A DNA stretch of 48,373 nucleotides from Candidatus Thorarchaeota archaeon (GTDB lineage: Archaea; Asgardarchaeota; Thorarchaeia; Thorarchaeales; Thorarchaeaceae), in the NCBI GenBank assembly GCA_016839605.1, contig JAEOTX010000140.1, positions 1 to 48,373 of the forward strand, written 5' to 3'. The notes beneath the pieces are model-generated. The model worked only from the letters and a program-made list of their open reading frames with translations, had not been told where the DNA came from and ran no database searches. Positions 6,757 through 15,927 of this stretch are shown piece by piece (the first letter of the stretch is position 1; each line of letters begins with the position of its first letter). A program made the position numbers and the translations under genes.

Positions 6757-9700
6757 TTGAGGAGAAAGTCGTATATCCTGGTAATAGTTCTCACAGCCTT
6801 ACTGGCTTGGCTACCATACTCCAATTCTACGATGAACTTGTGGCAATCTGAAACACACTTAGACCAAACAGTCGAACGTGAGGACATTGGCTACTCATCA
6901 GCAGACATTCAAACTGGATATTTAGATGCTCTGACCATAGAGCAATCTGGTGCTGACGCAGAACCAGTTAATAATCCTCAGGTTCGAACTGACCAAGTTC
7001 ACTATCCACAATGCAGCCTTGATCTTGATGTTGCATCTGACTGGAAAGGCAAACAGATCGAAGTGAAAGTCGATAATCTGAAGAGGCTCTATGCCTTAAA
7101 CGGAACTTTCGACGAGGGCATCCCAGGTGTGAATCTAAATCCAAATGGCGGTGTGTCATTTCATCCCCTTGGGTGGGACGCTTACAGCGACGACATAAGC
7201 TTCTATGAATATCAGCGTGCATCCTACGTTGACCAGTCGCCCTCTTACATTTCCGTGGAGAACCAAGGACGAACCTATACAGACTCGGGCGACTTGGAAT
7301 ATTTCCGCCATTACTCTGGTACCTATGTTCTATGGTCACAACAGATAAGTTCAGTTCCTTCCACCGAAGACTTCCTATTCAGCATTGATTTCCTGTACGA
7401 TAGTGGTCCTCTGGGCTCGAGATTTAGCAGTGACTTCTTTCTCAGGGCTGTGTTGAAGGATGGATTCACTGAGTGGCCAATCTGGGAGATAGACCCGACG
7501 GGTCTTGCTGAGAGAGATGTCTGGTTCAACGTCGACTCAGTTCCTGTGAGCTTCTCCAGTCTGCCTTCTACGCTTGAGATTCAAGTGGGTCTAACAATCC
7601 AAAATCAAATGTATATTGATTGGGACGATTCCAACTGTGATGGTGACCCTGGCAATTCCAAGTTCATAAGAGCGTTCTTCGACAATGTTTCCTTAGTTGC
7701 GGCCACGCCCCCAGAATTCATTGATGTAGGACTACAGGCCTCTGTTCAGCCTATAGGCGCAACACCCCTAGTTGGCAGTGCAGGAATCGGTCAAGCTTTG
7801 TTGAACCATAGTTTTTGGGAGAGCGACCCAATTACAGTAACACTGTCATCGAGCCTGCCAGTGTCCTTCGATTACGAAGCGAGATTCAGTCATGTGGTTC
7901 GATGGCTCAACTCAAGTCATACTAGATCTCCTACAGATTTTGGTGTATCATATTCGGTCGACTTCGGTAGGAGCCCTCGTTTAACACTCTACACACATAT
8001 AGAATACCATGGTGAATATAGTAACTTTACAGTAGGACTGAACCATCCTAGGGATTGGGAGAACACAACAGTGCTTGATTCGTTTTCCAATGATGTGACT
8101 GGACAATGCAACATCGGGCAAGACAATTTCGAGATAGGTGGAGGTATCCTTGATTCTCTAGGCTGGTGGAGTGTTTCATTCGATGCTCCAAATTATGCAA
8201 TGAGTCTAAGTCCGCAATGGTTCAACAATACTTCTACCACATGGCAAGATGAAATGATGTTCAATTGCGGAGATGACATCCGTGCATCACTCAAAATTGG
8301 TACTCCGGTTTCTGCTCCTGTATCTGTTGATGGAATTGATGTATCATGGTACCTCCCCAATGAAACAATGTGGTCAAGCGAGGAGCTAAGCGGGAGTGGA
8401 GGAGTTGATATCTTCAGTAGCGGTCAAATTCTGGGCGCAGTTAACACAACACCAGGTATATGGGATCTCGTGATACTATGGACCAACGGATCTGAAGTGG
8501 CCTATGACAAGATGGATTTTGAGGTCCACCATTCACTGGTTCTAGTGCCGGTCTTCACATCAATTCAGGCAGAGATGGGAACCAATGCCACAGGTGCAGT
8601 CAGGCTGATTGATTCAGACAACGGAAATCCACTACTTGACGGATTGGCTACAATTACCGGCAATTGGTCGGGTGCCAGTGTTCAATTCAAACCAAACAGT
8701 GCCAAAGGATGGTGGGAGGCTGACTTCAATACAACTCTGATGGGCACTGGGAATTTCACAGTGATTGTCAATGCATCACGTTCATACTATGAAGAAACCA
8801 CTAGTTCCTTTGAGATTCAGATCATAACTGATGCTGTCATGGAGTTTATGGATACAGAATATGTTGAGATAGGGCTTAGTGGTACGTACCCTGCCGTATT
8901 CAGATACCAATATCTTGATGGCACTGGAATATCTGATGCATTAATACAGGTGATGACATGGACAGGTCCTGATGGCGGTCTGATCAGTAGTGCTACGACA
9001 CAGGTGTCAGGACAACCTGGGAATTATTCTATTGACTTTAGTGCCATACTCAGTGGGACCTACTATATCATAGTTTCAGGATCAAAAATCAACCACAAGA
9101 CGACCACATCTTCCTTCTATCTGGTAGTGGGAGAGCTTGGAACACAGCTTCTCCTTCTGAATGAGTCTGCTGCTACTATCGACGCAGAGGGTAACTATAC
9201 AGTGGCGGTCCAATACTTGAATGGCACCGGAGAGGGGCTGAGTGGTGCAGAAGTTGGTGTTATCAGCATGGCACCAGAATCCGGTCTGAACTTCTCCGTG
9301 TCGAATTATCATGGAAATGGGACCTACTCGATTTTTCTGCACCCCGAGAATCATGGGACCTTCTCGCTCATTATTGGAGCGAGCTTGGTCAACCACGAGT
9401 CTCAATTTGTTTCTTTCACGCTAACTGTATCACCACTTGCAAGCATTCTTTCATTAGACACATCAACAGGTCACATTGCTCTTGATAGAAATCACACCCT
9501 TACTCTCACGTTTCAGGATGAGGGTCTAGCTGGCCTTGAAAATGCAAGTATCACTATACTATCCATAATTCCTTCCACAGGTGTTGATTTTTCGAATCTA
9601 ACTGACCTCGGAGGAGGCAATTACTCCATAATCCTGATTCCATTAGTGGGAAATGACTATGAGATTGTGTTCAGAGCATCTCTTCCTAGATATCAGAATG

Positions 9701-11763
9701 CGACCGCAGTATTTACTCTCTACGTCACAGATGCTGAAACGACTCTTCGAACGGCTGATGGCTTGAATATTGGGAATACATACTATAATGAAACGCTCGA
9801 GATTACCCTCCTATTTGAGAGAGTGGACTTCCCGGCTAATATCAGCTTAGCCATTATAGAAGTAGAAAGTGCTGAGGGTTTCAGCTTTGCTGTTGCTGAA
9901 CAACTTGATAGATATATCCTACAAGTCAGATCCACGGTACTTGGGACTTACTTCTTGACAATCAGAGCAACAAGAAGTGGCTATCAGAACGGGACCTTGG
10001 TGTTCAAACTCATTGTATATGAAACACCGACAAGTGTAGTAGGCTCAGGTCCAGCTGCTATCATGTATTCTGGTGTTTCAAATTCATTCATACTGTGGTA
10101 TAATATGAGTGACACTACTGGAATTGATGAGGCCACAGTCAACATCACATATACTCCCTTTGACATCACTTGGTCGGAAGTGGGGAACGGGTATTACGAA
10201 TTCAACTTCACTTCAGGTGCCCCCGGCGACTATTCAATTTCGATACGACTCTCAAAGCACGGATTCCAGATAGTGGATCGGGTATACACATTCGAAGTGA
10301 GAAGGATTCCTACTACTGTACATTGTATTGATCCACCTGCTGCATTTTACTTGACGCGCACCTACAACATATCGTTCTTTTTCAACTCTAGCATAATTAA
10401 TGGCATAGATGGTGCCGATTTCTATCCGCCTCCTCAGATTGAAACATTCTTCTTATTCGAGTCCGGAGGACATGGCTGGTATAATTTCACCCTGACACCT
10501 ACAATTCTTGGTGATTGGAATGCTACTTTCCGCTTTGAAAAGTCAGGCTTCGAAACTCATGCTCTCAGTTTCATAATGGTAGTTGAGAAGATACCCCTTG
10601 CAATTGCGCCAGGCTACGAATTCGAATCGACATACCAAAAAGGTGAATTCAACCAAATGGATATGACTCTGGGATTAGTCGCCGCCGACACCGGTGAGGC
10701 TGTAGCAGACGCAATAGTTGAATACATAATCTTGGACTATGCAACTCAGCAGCAACTAGGAATTGTCCGAAGCTTCATAGAAACCTCTGGTTTGTACAGC
10801 GTTCGCATTGAGATGCCTCCAGCGGGACTATACGTCCTTAACATCACAATTTCAAAGGAAAATCACGGGACTATCTCGGTAACATTGCTTCTTGATGTGG
10901 AACCAGATTTGACAGCTCGGATGATGATCTCCATTCGAAGCTTTCTACCTTATGGAGCGCAAGTGCTTGGTCTAGCCATTGCAGCAATACTTGGTCGTCA
11001 GGCTTACAAGAAAAGAAGCGCCCGAAGGAACCTTGAGCTTCTGGCTTTAGAATCCCGCTTTCAGGATGCCAGCAGTATCATTGGTTTCTTTGTAATCCAT
11101 CGACATACTGGCTTACCGGTTTTCTCCAGGGTGTTGAAAGGCGGACTTGAGGAGGCTCTCGTGAGTGGTTTCATTTCAGCCATTTCTCAATTCAGAGCTG
11201 AGTTTCAAGAGGAGGAGCGGCTGTGGACTGCAACTCCAATCTCGGAGATTATCACTGCTGTACAGACCGAGGTGCTGATATGCGCCATTTTCACAACAAG
11301 CTCACCATCATCAAGGCAAACTGATAATCTTGAAGCTGTTGGAAGGGCTGTTGGGGCATTGTTTGACCAAGATACCGAAACACTCACACGCATGACAATG
11401 AGCGCAGAAGCAGCCGGAGCGTTCGAGAGAACTTTCGATCAGATTTTTGGCGAGTTTCTTGATGGTAAATTGCTCGATTTGTATACGGGCATCGAAACGG
11501 AGCATCTGTCCAGAGAGTACAGACCACTTGAACGAGTGATGGGCGATATCGATGCTAGTGAAGGAGTGAGGCCCATTGAATTAGTCAAGAAGATGGTCTT
11601 AGCAGGAACAGACGAGCTCAAGACATATAGTCTAGTTCTAAGAGCAATTGAAACAGGTCTACTAACTCTGCCAGATCCAGACCATCGTTCTAGTTCTGAA
11701 ATCTACGGAATACCTGAAGAAGGTCGAGATGATTTGCTCTTGGATGACACCGATGAAATCTGA
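6757..11763 (+). CDS. Giant Ig-like surface protein with longin-like cytoplasmic tail
   Basis: A 1668-aa type I membrane protein. The N-terminus (RRKSYILVIVLTALLAWLP) is a signal peptide or anchor. A large Asn/Thr-rich extracellular region follows, with many N-glycosylation sequons and repeated beta-sandwich units of about 95-100 residues in the second half. Each unit ends in a pattern like GTYxIxVxAxxxxYxxxTxxFxLxV, typical of Ig-like/CARDB-type domains. One transmembrane helix lies at ~1395-1413, then a KKRSARR stop-transfer. The cytoplasmic tail from ~1441 (IIGFFVIHRHTGLPVFSR, then LEEALVSGFISAISQF) reads as a longin/SNARE-like domain of the kind expanded in Asgard archaea, and the C-terminus is acidic. 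TTG 6757 is chosen because GAGGCGG precedes it and it begins the signal segment; TTG 6652 would add 35 residues without a ribosome binding site. The longin call is by pattern only. Confidence 0.8.
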   Translation: MRRKSYILVIVLTALLAWLPYSNSTMNLWQSETHLDQTVEREDIGYSSADIQTGYLDALTIEQSGADAEPVNNPQVRTDQVHYPQCSLDLDVASDWKGKQIEVKVDNLKRLYALNGTFDEGIPGVNLNPNGGVSFHPLGWDAYSDDISFYEYQRASYVDQSPSYISVENQGRTYTDSGDLEYFRHYSGTYVLWSQQISSVPSTEDFLFSIDFLYDSGPLGSRFSSDFFLRAVLKDGFTEWPIWEIDPTGLAERDVWFNVDSVPVSFSSLPSTLEIQVGLTIQNQMYIDWDDSNCDGDPGNSKFIRAFFDNVSLVAATPPEFIDVGLQASVQPIGATPLVGSAGIGQALLNHSFWESDPITVTLSSSLPVSFDYEARFSHVVRWLNSSHTRSPTDFGVSYSVDFGRSPRLTLYTHIEYHGEYSNFTVGLNHPRDWENTTVLDSFSNDVTGQCNIGQDNFEIGGGILDSLGWWSVSFDAPNYAMSLSPQWFNNTSTTWQDEMMFNCGDDIRASLKIGTPVSAPVSVDGIDVSWYLPNETMWSSEELSGSGGVDIFSSGQILGAVNTTPGIWDLVILWTNGSEVAYDKMDFEVHHSLVLVPVFTSIQAEMGTNATGAVRLIDSDNGNPLLDGLATITGNWSGASVQFKPNSAKGWWEADFNTTLMGTGNFTVIVNASRSYYEETTSSFEIQIITDAVMEFMDTEYVEIGLSGTYPAVFRYQYLDGTGISDALIQVMTWTGPDGGLISSATTQVSGQPGNYSIDFSAILSGTYYIIVSGSKINHKTTTSSFYLVVGELGTQLLLLNESAATIDAEGNYTVAVQYLNGTGEGLSGAEVGVISMAPESGLNFSVSNYHGNGTYSIFLHPENHGTFSLIIGASLVNHESQFVSFTLTVSPLASILSLDTSTGHIALDRNHTLTLTFQDEGLAGLENASITILSIIPSTGVDFSNLTDLGGGNYSIILIPLVGNDYEIVFRASLPRYQNATAVFTLYVTDAETTLRTADGLNIGNTYYNETLEITLLFERVDFPANISLAIIEVESAEGFSFAVAEQLDRYILQVRSTVLGTYFLTIRATRSGYQNGTLVFKLIVYETPTSVVGSGPAAIMYSGVSNSFILWYNMSDTTGIDEATVNITYTPFDITWSEVGNGYYEFNFTSGAPGDYSISIRLSKHGFQIVDRVYTFEVRRIPTTVHCIDPPAAFYLTRTYNISFFFNSSIINGIDGADFYPPPQIETFFLFESGGHGWYNFTLTPTILGDWNATFRFEKSGFETHALSFIMVVEKIPLAIAPGYEFESTYQKGEFNQMDMTLGLVAADTGEAVADAIVEYIILDYATQQQLGIVRSFIETSGLYSVRIEMPPAGLYVLNITISKENHGTISVTLLLDVEPDLTARMMISIRSFLPYGAQVLGLAIAAILGRQAYKKRSARRNLELLALESRFQDASSIIGFFVIHRHTGLPVFSRVLKGGLEEALVSGFISAISQFRAEFQEEERLWTATPISEIITAVQTEVLICAIFTTSSPSSRQTDNLEAVGRAVGALFDQDTETLTRMTMSAEAAGAFERTFDQIFGEFLDGKLLDLYTGIETEHLSREYRPLERVMGDIDASEGVRPIELVKKMVLAGTDELKTYSLVLRAIETGLLTLPDPDHRSSSEIYGIPEEGRDDLLLDDTDEI

Positions 11764-11785
11764 GCTTGATCAATCAATATCTTCC

Positions 11786-11820
11786 AAGGTAGAGAGAAGT
11801 AGATTCGGCGGTGAGATAGA
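11786..11820 (+). repeat. 3'-end repeat A, copy 2
   Basis: The two 15-mers AAGGTAGAGAGAAGT and CGGCGGTGAGATAGA are identical to copy 1 and are again separated by 5 bp, here AGATT. It lies 22 bp after the stop codon of the giant surface-protein gene, about 10.6 kb from copy 1. Confidence 0.85.
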
Positions 11821-11908
11821 AAGTCATAGCACAAGTTGTCTGCTATCAACATATTCAATCGAGTGGCAAGGCTGATGCATTTGTCAGATTTCGAGGCACA
11901 TTTTATCA

Positions 11909-12733
11909 TTACAGCCCAATTATTTCACTGATTTGACTGACTACAGCACCAAAGGCCTTGGCTGCTTTGGAGTCTGGATTCTCCTCCACAAATGGTGTCC
12001 CCTTATCAGACAGGCTGATGATTCTCGGGTCCAATGGTAATGACCCTAAATGGCGTATTCCAAAATCGTCTGCAGCCTTCTTAGTCACTCCTTCTCCGAA
12101 CAGCTTGTATGTTTCACCACACTTTGGACACACAAACTCGCTCATGTTCTCTACTATACCCAAAATAGGAACGCCCATTCTTTCCACAAGTCGAATCGCC
12201 CGACGTGCATCAAGCACAGCAACTTCCTGAGGTGTTGATACAATGATTACTCCATCTATATCTGGAATTGACTGAAGAATGCTTAGTATCTCATCTCCGG
12301 TGCCAGGAGGCAAGTCTACGACTAGAACATCCATTTCTCCCCACATCACGTCACTCAGGAACTGACGAATAGCTTTTCCAACAAGTGGCCCTCTCCAGGC
12401 GATCGCGTCATCTGTCTGTCTGAGAAGAAAGCCCATACTCATTACTTTAAGATTGAGTGGTCCCCTTATGGGTCGAATTCTTTCATTCTCTGCTTCTGGA
12501 TGAAGACCCTCGAGACCCAATAGCTTTGGGACATTTGGTCCATATATGTCAACATCGAGAATACCGGACTTCAGCCCTTTCTTGGCGAAAGACATTGCTA
12601 AATTCGTAGCCACAGTGGTTTTCCCAACGCCGCCTTTACCAGAGAGTACCACGATCTTATGCTTTACATCTTTCATGTTCGCTCTGACCTCGGGCGGAAC
12701 CAAGTCCTTTCCGTCAGTAACTGTGTTGGTCAT
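11909..12733 (-). CDS. Mrp/NBP35-type Fe-S carrier ATPase
   Basis: A 274-aa P-loop ATPase of the Mrp/ApbC/NBP35 family, which binds a labile [4Fe-4S] cluster between two subunits and delivers it to apoproteins. The deviant Walker A SGKGGVGKTT lies at 31-40, VDIYGPN at ~61-67, Walker B VLVVDLPPGTGDE at ~136-148 and the cluster-binding CPKC at 202-205. The length is normal for archaeal members. ATG 12733 has CAGGTG five bases upstream; a GTG three codons earlier overlaps that site. An operator identical in its arms to the one at the ABC operon lies upstream at 12792-12811. A likely client is the Fe-S-rich Hdr complex encoded at 16-25 kb, whose promoter carries a related site. Confidence 0.94.
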   Translation of the reverse strand: MTNTVTDGKDLVPPEVRANMKDVKHKIVVLSGKGGVGKTTVATNLAMSFAKKGLKSGILDVDIYGPNVPKLLGLEGLHPEAENERIRPIRGPLNLKVMSMGFLLRQTDDAIAWRGPLVGKAIRQFLSDVMWGEMDVLVVDLPPGTGDEILSILQSIPDIDGVIIVSTPQEVAVLDARRAIRLVERMGVPILGIVENMSEFVCPKCGETYKLFGEGVTKKAADDFGIRHLGSLPLDPRIISLSDKGTPFVEENPDSKAAKAFGAVVSQISEIIGL

Positions 12734-12791
12734 GCATGACACCTGCTTGGTTGTTTCCTTTCAGTCCATTAAGAATATACAACCACACGAG

Positions 12792-12811
12792 TAATGAATC
12801 CTGATTCATTA
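12792..12811 (-). promoter_or_regulatory. Inverted-repeat operator on TATA-like box, site 3
   Basis: TAATGAATCCTGATTCATTA has perfect 9-bp arms identical to site 2 with a different 2-bp centre. Toward mrp it is preceded by CCGACTCCTTTA, giving a TTTATAAT TATA box that overlaps the left arm. The start codon is 59 bp downstream, compatible with a leader of ~50 nt. Confidence 0.8.
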
Positions 12812-12891
12812 TAAAGGAGTCGGTACAGGAACTGCTTGCTATTTCAGAGGTCAGTAGCGATGTGCTATCAGTTCGACTCAGTAATTTTATT

Positions 12892-12909
12892 CATTGCTGA
12901 GCATCCTGG
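12892..12909 (+). repeat. Polar intergenic repeat R, copy 6
   Basis: CATTGCTGAGCATCCTGG matches the R core with A-to-T at one position and no T-rich tail. It sits between two minus-strand genes, again in plus orientation. Confidence 0.6.
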
Positions 12910-13029
12910 TGAAGATTAGAAGCACGGCAAGTATGTAGCATGCGACCGGCCGTTTTCATGCATCTGAAAGGGATGGATAAGTTCCGAGAGAGAAACTTCC
13001 GAAGTACATATGATAGTGAACTGAATTTA

Positions 13030-13524
13030 CTATTTCAGCTGATAGTAGTGATCACAGCAAGTATCACCGCTCATTAGCTTCTTTGTTATTTTAAACTCCA
13101 TTTTCGGATTGAATCCAGCTACAATGTGAGGGTCTGTGCTGCAATGAAATATCAGTCCATACTCTGGTTTTCCAATTTCAAGATAGGTGTCTGCCATTGG
13201 GCATTTCGTGCAATGAATCTGTGCTGAATCTTCAGTTCTCTCTACGGTGAATTCTCCGCCTACGGAACTAAAAGATTTCCAGAGAGTATCAAGAATTCCG
13301 TCAATGCCGATGTTTTCTCTCTCCGAAGCAACTTCAGCCCAAACCTCTCTGGTCATTTCAGCGATTATATCCAGAACTTGCTCATTGGCCTCGGTTCCAA
13401 AATCATTCTCATACTTCTCGAGGAGATCTTTTAGCTTCTTGGGATTTGATCGGGCAGCACGAATGTCATTAACAAGCTCTCGCAGCTCATGACTTGTTGA
13501 TTCTGATTCATTCATTCTTTTCAC
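13030..13524 (-). CDS. Cys-rich ATC-hydrolase-like protein
   Basis: A 164-aa soluble protein. The N-terminal ~75 residues are helical and acidic. The C-terminal half contains CTKCPMAD, GLIFHCSTD and MSGDTCCDHYYQL. The last run resembles the GDxxCDfxF signature of the L-2-amino-thiazoline-4-carboxylate hydrolase-like family (Pfam ATC_hyd), many of whose archaeal members have no proven substrate. Five Cys and several His could bind a metal or Fe-S cluster. The start may be GTG 13524 or ATG 13515; neither has a clear ribosome binding site. It is divergent from the DsrE gene. A thiol or sulfur-related role would suit the neighbourhood but is inference. Confidence 0.75.
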   Translation of the reverse strand: MKRMNESESTSHELRELVNDIRAARSNPKKLKDLLEKYENDFGTEANEQVLDIIAEMTREVWAEVASERENIGIDGILDTLWKSFSSVGGEFTVERTEDSAQIHCTKCPMADTYLEIGKPEYGLIFHCSTDPHIVAGFNPKMEFKITKKLMSGDTCCDHYYQLK

Positions 13525-13650
13525 AAGCTTCAGCTCACAGTTTCAAACATAAAAGCAGGCAGCTTCGCGCAGGATAAAACAGGCCTGGGCTTTTTCGGAG
13601 GTGACAATCTAATTCGAGATTCTATTATGCTATACTCCTATGGCAGATGC

Positions 13651-14004
13651 ATGAGTGTATTGCTGATTCTGAACAATCCTGCCTACGGTACAGAACGCTC
13701 ATACAACGGGCTGCGTCTAGCCCGGCAACTGAAGAAGGAGAATCCTGACCTGGATGTGCGTGTCTTCTTGATTGGTGATGCTGTATCTTGTGCAGTGTCT
13801 GGTCAAAAGACCCATGATGGCTACTATAATCTAGAGAGGATGATACGAGCTCTAATCCCAAAGAAAGTCGCCATCAAATGCTGCGGAACATGTCTTGATG
13901 CGCGTGGTCTGACTGAGGGTTCCTTGGTTTCTGGAGCAAAACAAGGGAGCATGAGTGACCTAGCAAAATGGACTTCTGAAGCTGATAAGGCAGTCACTTT
14001 CTGA
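13651..14004 (+). CDS. DsrE-family sulfur-relay protein
   Basis: A 117-aa DsrE/DsrF-like protein. The family begins with a strand and NPAYGTERSYNGLRLA, as here (~8-23). VFLIGDAVSCAVSGQ follows, then the conserved KCCGTCLDARGL, whose Cys pair is where members carry persulfide. Such proteins pass sulfur in tRNA thiolation or in dissimilatory sulfur metabolism with Hdr-like complexes. ATG 13651 is chosen because family proteins start a few residues before this strand. An in-frame ATG at 13627 would add MLYSYGRC. The GAGGTGA at 13598-13604 is too far from either. It is convergent, with 4 bp to the GTPase gene stop. Confidence 0.88.
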   Translation: MSVLLILNNPAYGTERSYNGLRLARQLKKENPDLDVRVFLIGDAVSCAVSGQKTHDGYYNLERMIRALIPKKVAIKCCGTCLDARGLTEGSLVSGAKQGSMSDLAKWTSEADKAVTF

Positions 14005-14008
14005 AGAT

Positions 14009-15082
14009 CTAGTCTGTTTCAGCTCTCTTCATGCGTTCACGAATGGCCTCGATTTCCTTGTTCCTCTTCTCTAACCAAGCCTCTTTTCGCTCGTTGGTCT
14101 TCACATATTCTTCATATGCCTCTGACCACTCTTGCCTAGTTTGTTGAAGCTGCCGTTTCAGGTGTTCGTACATAATTCTCTTGACATGTACCGTATTCTT
14201 CAGATTGAGTAGGGCTGTGTCAAAGTCCGAAGTGACTTTCGAGAGTTCCGATTCAGATTCCTTCAGCTCAGTACGTAGATTATGAATCTCAATTGATGCC
14301 TGTTGCCTCGGATCTTCATGAACCCCCGAATCTGGAAGGACCGCGCTCGTTTCAGCACGTTCAGATTTAATGGGACTGAAAAGACTCGCAGCTTCACTAC
14401 TTGCAACATCATCTGATATCGAAGGCGAAGCGGCCACTTCATCAGTTATGGGTGTAGGTCTATCCTGTCGAAGCTGAGAAGGTATCCTTTTTGCAGTATC
14501 GATAAGTCGGCCAGCAGCTTTATCGATCATCATCTTGGTCAGTCTTTCGAAGGCGTCATTGATATTCTCGCCTGTCAATGCCGATGTTTCAATGAATATA
14601 GACGGTGTATTCAACTCCTCGCCAAACCTTTTGGCGAATGCTTGCCCCTCTTTGTATGATACGATTTCTGCTTCCGAGTGACTTGGTCTTAGGTCAATCT
14701 TGTTACCTATGATAACCAGGGGAGGAAGCCTGCCCATGAATCCGTGCGCTTCGACAAGCCACTTCGATGCATTGTCGAAGGACTCTCTATTCACCACAGA
14801 ATACGCGAGAGCCAGGCCGCTGGCTCCTTCATAATACCGTCTGCGAAGCCCTTGGAAAAGAGGCTGTCCAGCTATGTCCCAGATTATCAGATACACGGGT
14901 TTTTTCTTCAGCATAATGGCCTTCTGGGCAAAATCAACCCCCAGGGTCGCGATGTAACTTCTCTTGAATACTTTGCCCATAAATGTTCGACGAATGCTCG
15001 TCTTTCCGACAAATCCGTCGCCGATCAGACATATCTTAAACTGTCGGCGGAGAGGCCCGGTTCTAATAGCTACTCCCTCCAT
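14009..15082 (-). CDS. Rab/Ras-like small GTPase with coiled-coil tail
   Basis: A 357-aa protein with an N-terminal eukaryote-like small GTPase domain: G1 GDGFVGKT at 21-28, switch-I Thr46, G3 WDIAGQ at 68-73, G4 NKID at 127-130, G5 TSAL at 166-169. The domain ends near 195. A low-complexity linker (~200-262) follows, then a heptad-like coiled coil (~265-350; NLRTELKESESELSKV to KEIEAIRERMKRAE). There is no C-terminal Cys for prenylation, so membrane attachment would need a partner. The Gln after DIAG matches the Ras/Rab catalytic Gln. Such GTPases are greatly expanded in Asgard archaea. The gene starts at ATG 15082 and is apparently monocistronic. A longin-tailed membrane protein is encoded 2 kb away. 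Confidence 0.93.
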   Translation of the reverse strand: MEGVAIRTGPLRRQFKICLIGDGFVGKTSIRRTFMGKVFKRSYIATLGVDFAQKAIMLKKKPVYLIIWDIAGQPLFQGLRRRYYEGASGLALAYSVVNRESFDNASKWLVEAHGFMGRLPPLVIIGNKIDLRPSHSEAEIVSYKEGQAFAKRFGEELNTPSIFIETSALTGENINDAFERLTKMMIDKAAGRLIDTAKRIPSQLRQDRPTPITDEVAASPSISDDVASSEAASLFSPIKSERAETSAVLPDSGVHEDPRQQASIEIHNLRTELKESESELSKVTSDFDTALLNLKNTVHVKRIMYEHLKRQLQQTRQEWSEAYEEYVKTNERKEAWLEKRNKEIEAIRERMKRAETD

Positions 15083-15166
15083 TCATAGAAGGCGGCGCGG
15101 TTTTCCTAACTATTTGTCGCTTATAGTGATATTGTAGCTGTGCAAGTTAGTCTTCAGTAACTCTAT

Positions 15167-15187
15167 TGTATCACCCGTGTATCACCC
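15167..15187. repeat. Tandem 10-mer, 11-bp period
   Basis: TGTATCACCC occurs twice, separated by one G, in the 137-bp gap between the RraA-like stop and the GTPase start. On the minus strand it lies ~85 bp upstream of the GTPase gene. It could be a pair of activator sites on one helix face, but nothing else supports that. Confidence 0.4.
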
Positions 15188-15219
15188 TTGGAATCAATCA
15201 GAGATATCTTCCTACGCAG

Positions 15220-15927
15220 CTATTCCTCGACTGCTCCGCCAATCTTTTTGAGGTGTTGTCTAAATGTGAGGGCTGGATCCTTCTTCCTGGCACGAAGATA
15301 TCTATCAAACTGCAATTGCTCACTCAGATTATTTCCATCTCTAATCTTCTTAGATTGGCTTTGTTCTTTCTCCATTATTGTCTTAGCAACTTTCAACACA
15401 TTGGAGGTGTTCTCGATTGATATGAAGAGGACTCCATCGGGGTCTCCGAATACGACATCTTCACGAGTCACTGTCAAATCCCCAAATCTAGCTAAGCTTA
15501 GTGCATCTGGGCTTCGTTTGTCGACTCTTTGCGGTCCAGCAGGATATGTACCGTAACTCATGATTGGAAGCCCCATCCCCATCAGCTCCTTAGTGTCCCT
15601 GTGTGAGCCCCAGATAACAATCCCTCCAAGACCACGCTCCTTTGCCTCAAGTGCGATGAGGTCTCCTATGCATCCCTCATCACTTCTACCGCCGTTGTCA
15701 ATCACAAGCACGTCACCATTATCTGCCTCTTTCATGACTTCTAGGAAGATATCTACACTTCCAAAATGTTGGCATGGGAGTGATTTGCCTGCAACACACA
15801 TCTCTCTGTCAATCTGCTTGATTCCGGGTGGGCCAATTCTAGGAGTCAAACCAAGACGAATGCAGGCATCGGCCAACAGCGGTGTTGAAAGTAATGAGAA
15901 GGATTCTGCAATTAGGATATTCTCCAA
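15220..15927 (-). CDS. RraA-like / HMG aldolase-family protein
   Basis: A 235-aa protein of the RraA/4-hydroxy-4-methyl-2-oxoglutarate aldolase fold. The conserved [10 protein letters not shown], the [20 protein letters not shown] helix-strand and the metal/substrate site Arg-Asp in WGSHRDT are present, as is [12 protein letters not shown] near the end of the fold. Bacterial members are divalent-metal aldolases/decarboxylases or RNase E inhibitors; archaeal substrates are generally unknown. The C-terminal ~50 residues ([20 protein letters not shown]) are a typical helical extension. TTG 15927 is preferred since GAGGTGA sits five bases upstream; a GTG at 15936 would overlap that site. Confidence 0.85.
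   Translation of the reverse strand: MENILIAESFSLLSTPLLADACIRLGLTPRIGPPGIKQIDREMCVAGKSLPCQHFGSVDIFLEVMKEADNGDVLVIDNGGRSDEGCIGDLIALEAKERGLGGIVIWGSHRDTKELMGMGLPIMSYGTYPAGPQRVDKRSPDALSLARFGDLTVTREDVVFGDPDGVLFISIENTSNVLKVAKTIMEKEQSQSKKIRDGNNLSEQLQFDRYLRARKKDPALTFRQHLKKIGGAVEE

Noticed and set aside
6975..7000. GGTTCGAAC resembling a tRNA T-loop
   Set aside because: It is inside the giant coding sequence and has no matching acceptor or anticodon stems.
9082..9405. 107-codon minus-strand frame opposite the giant gene
   Set aside because: It is antisense to a strongly coding region and its product has no recognisable features.
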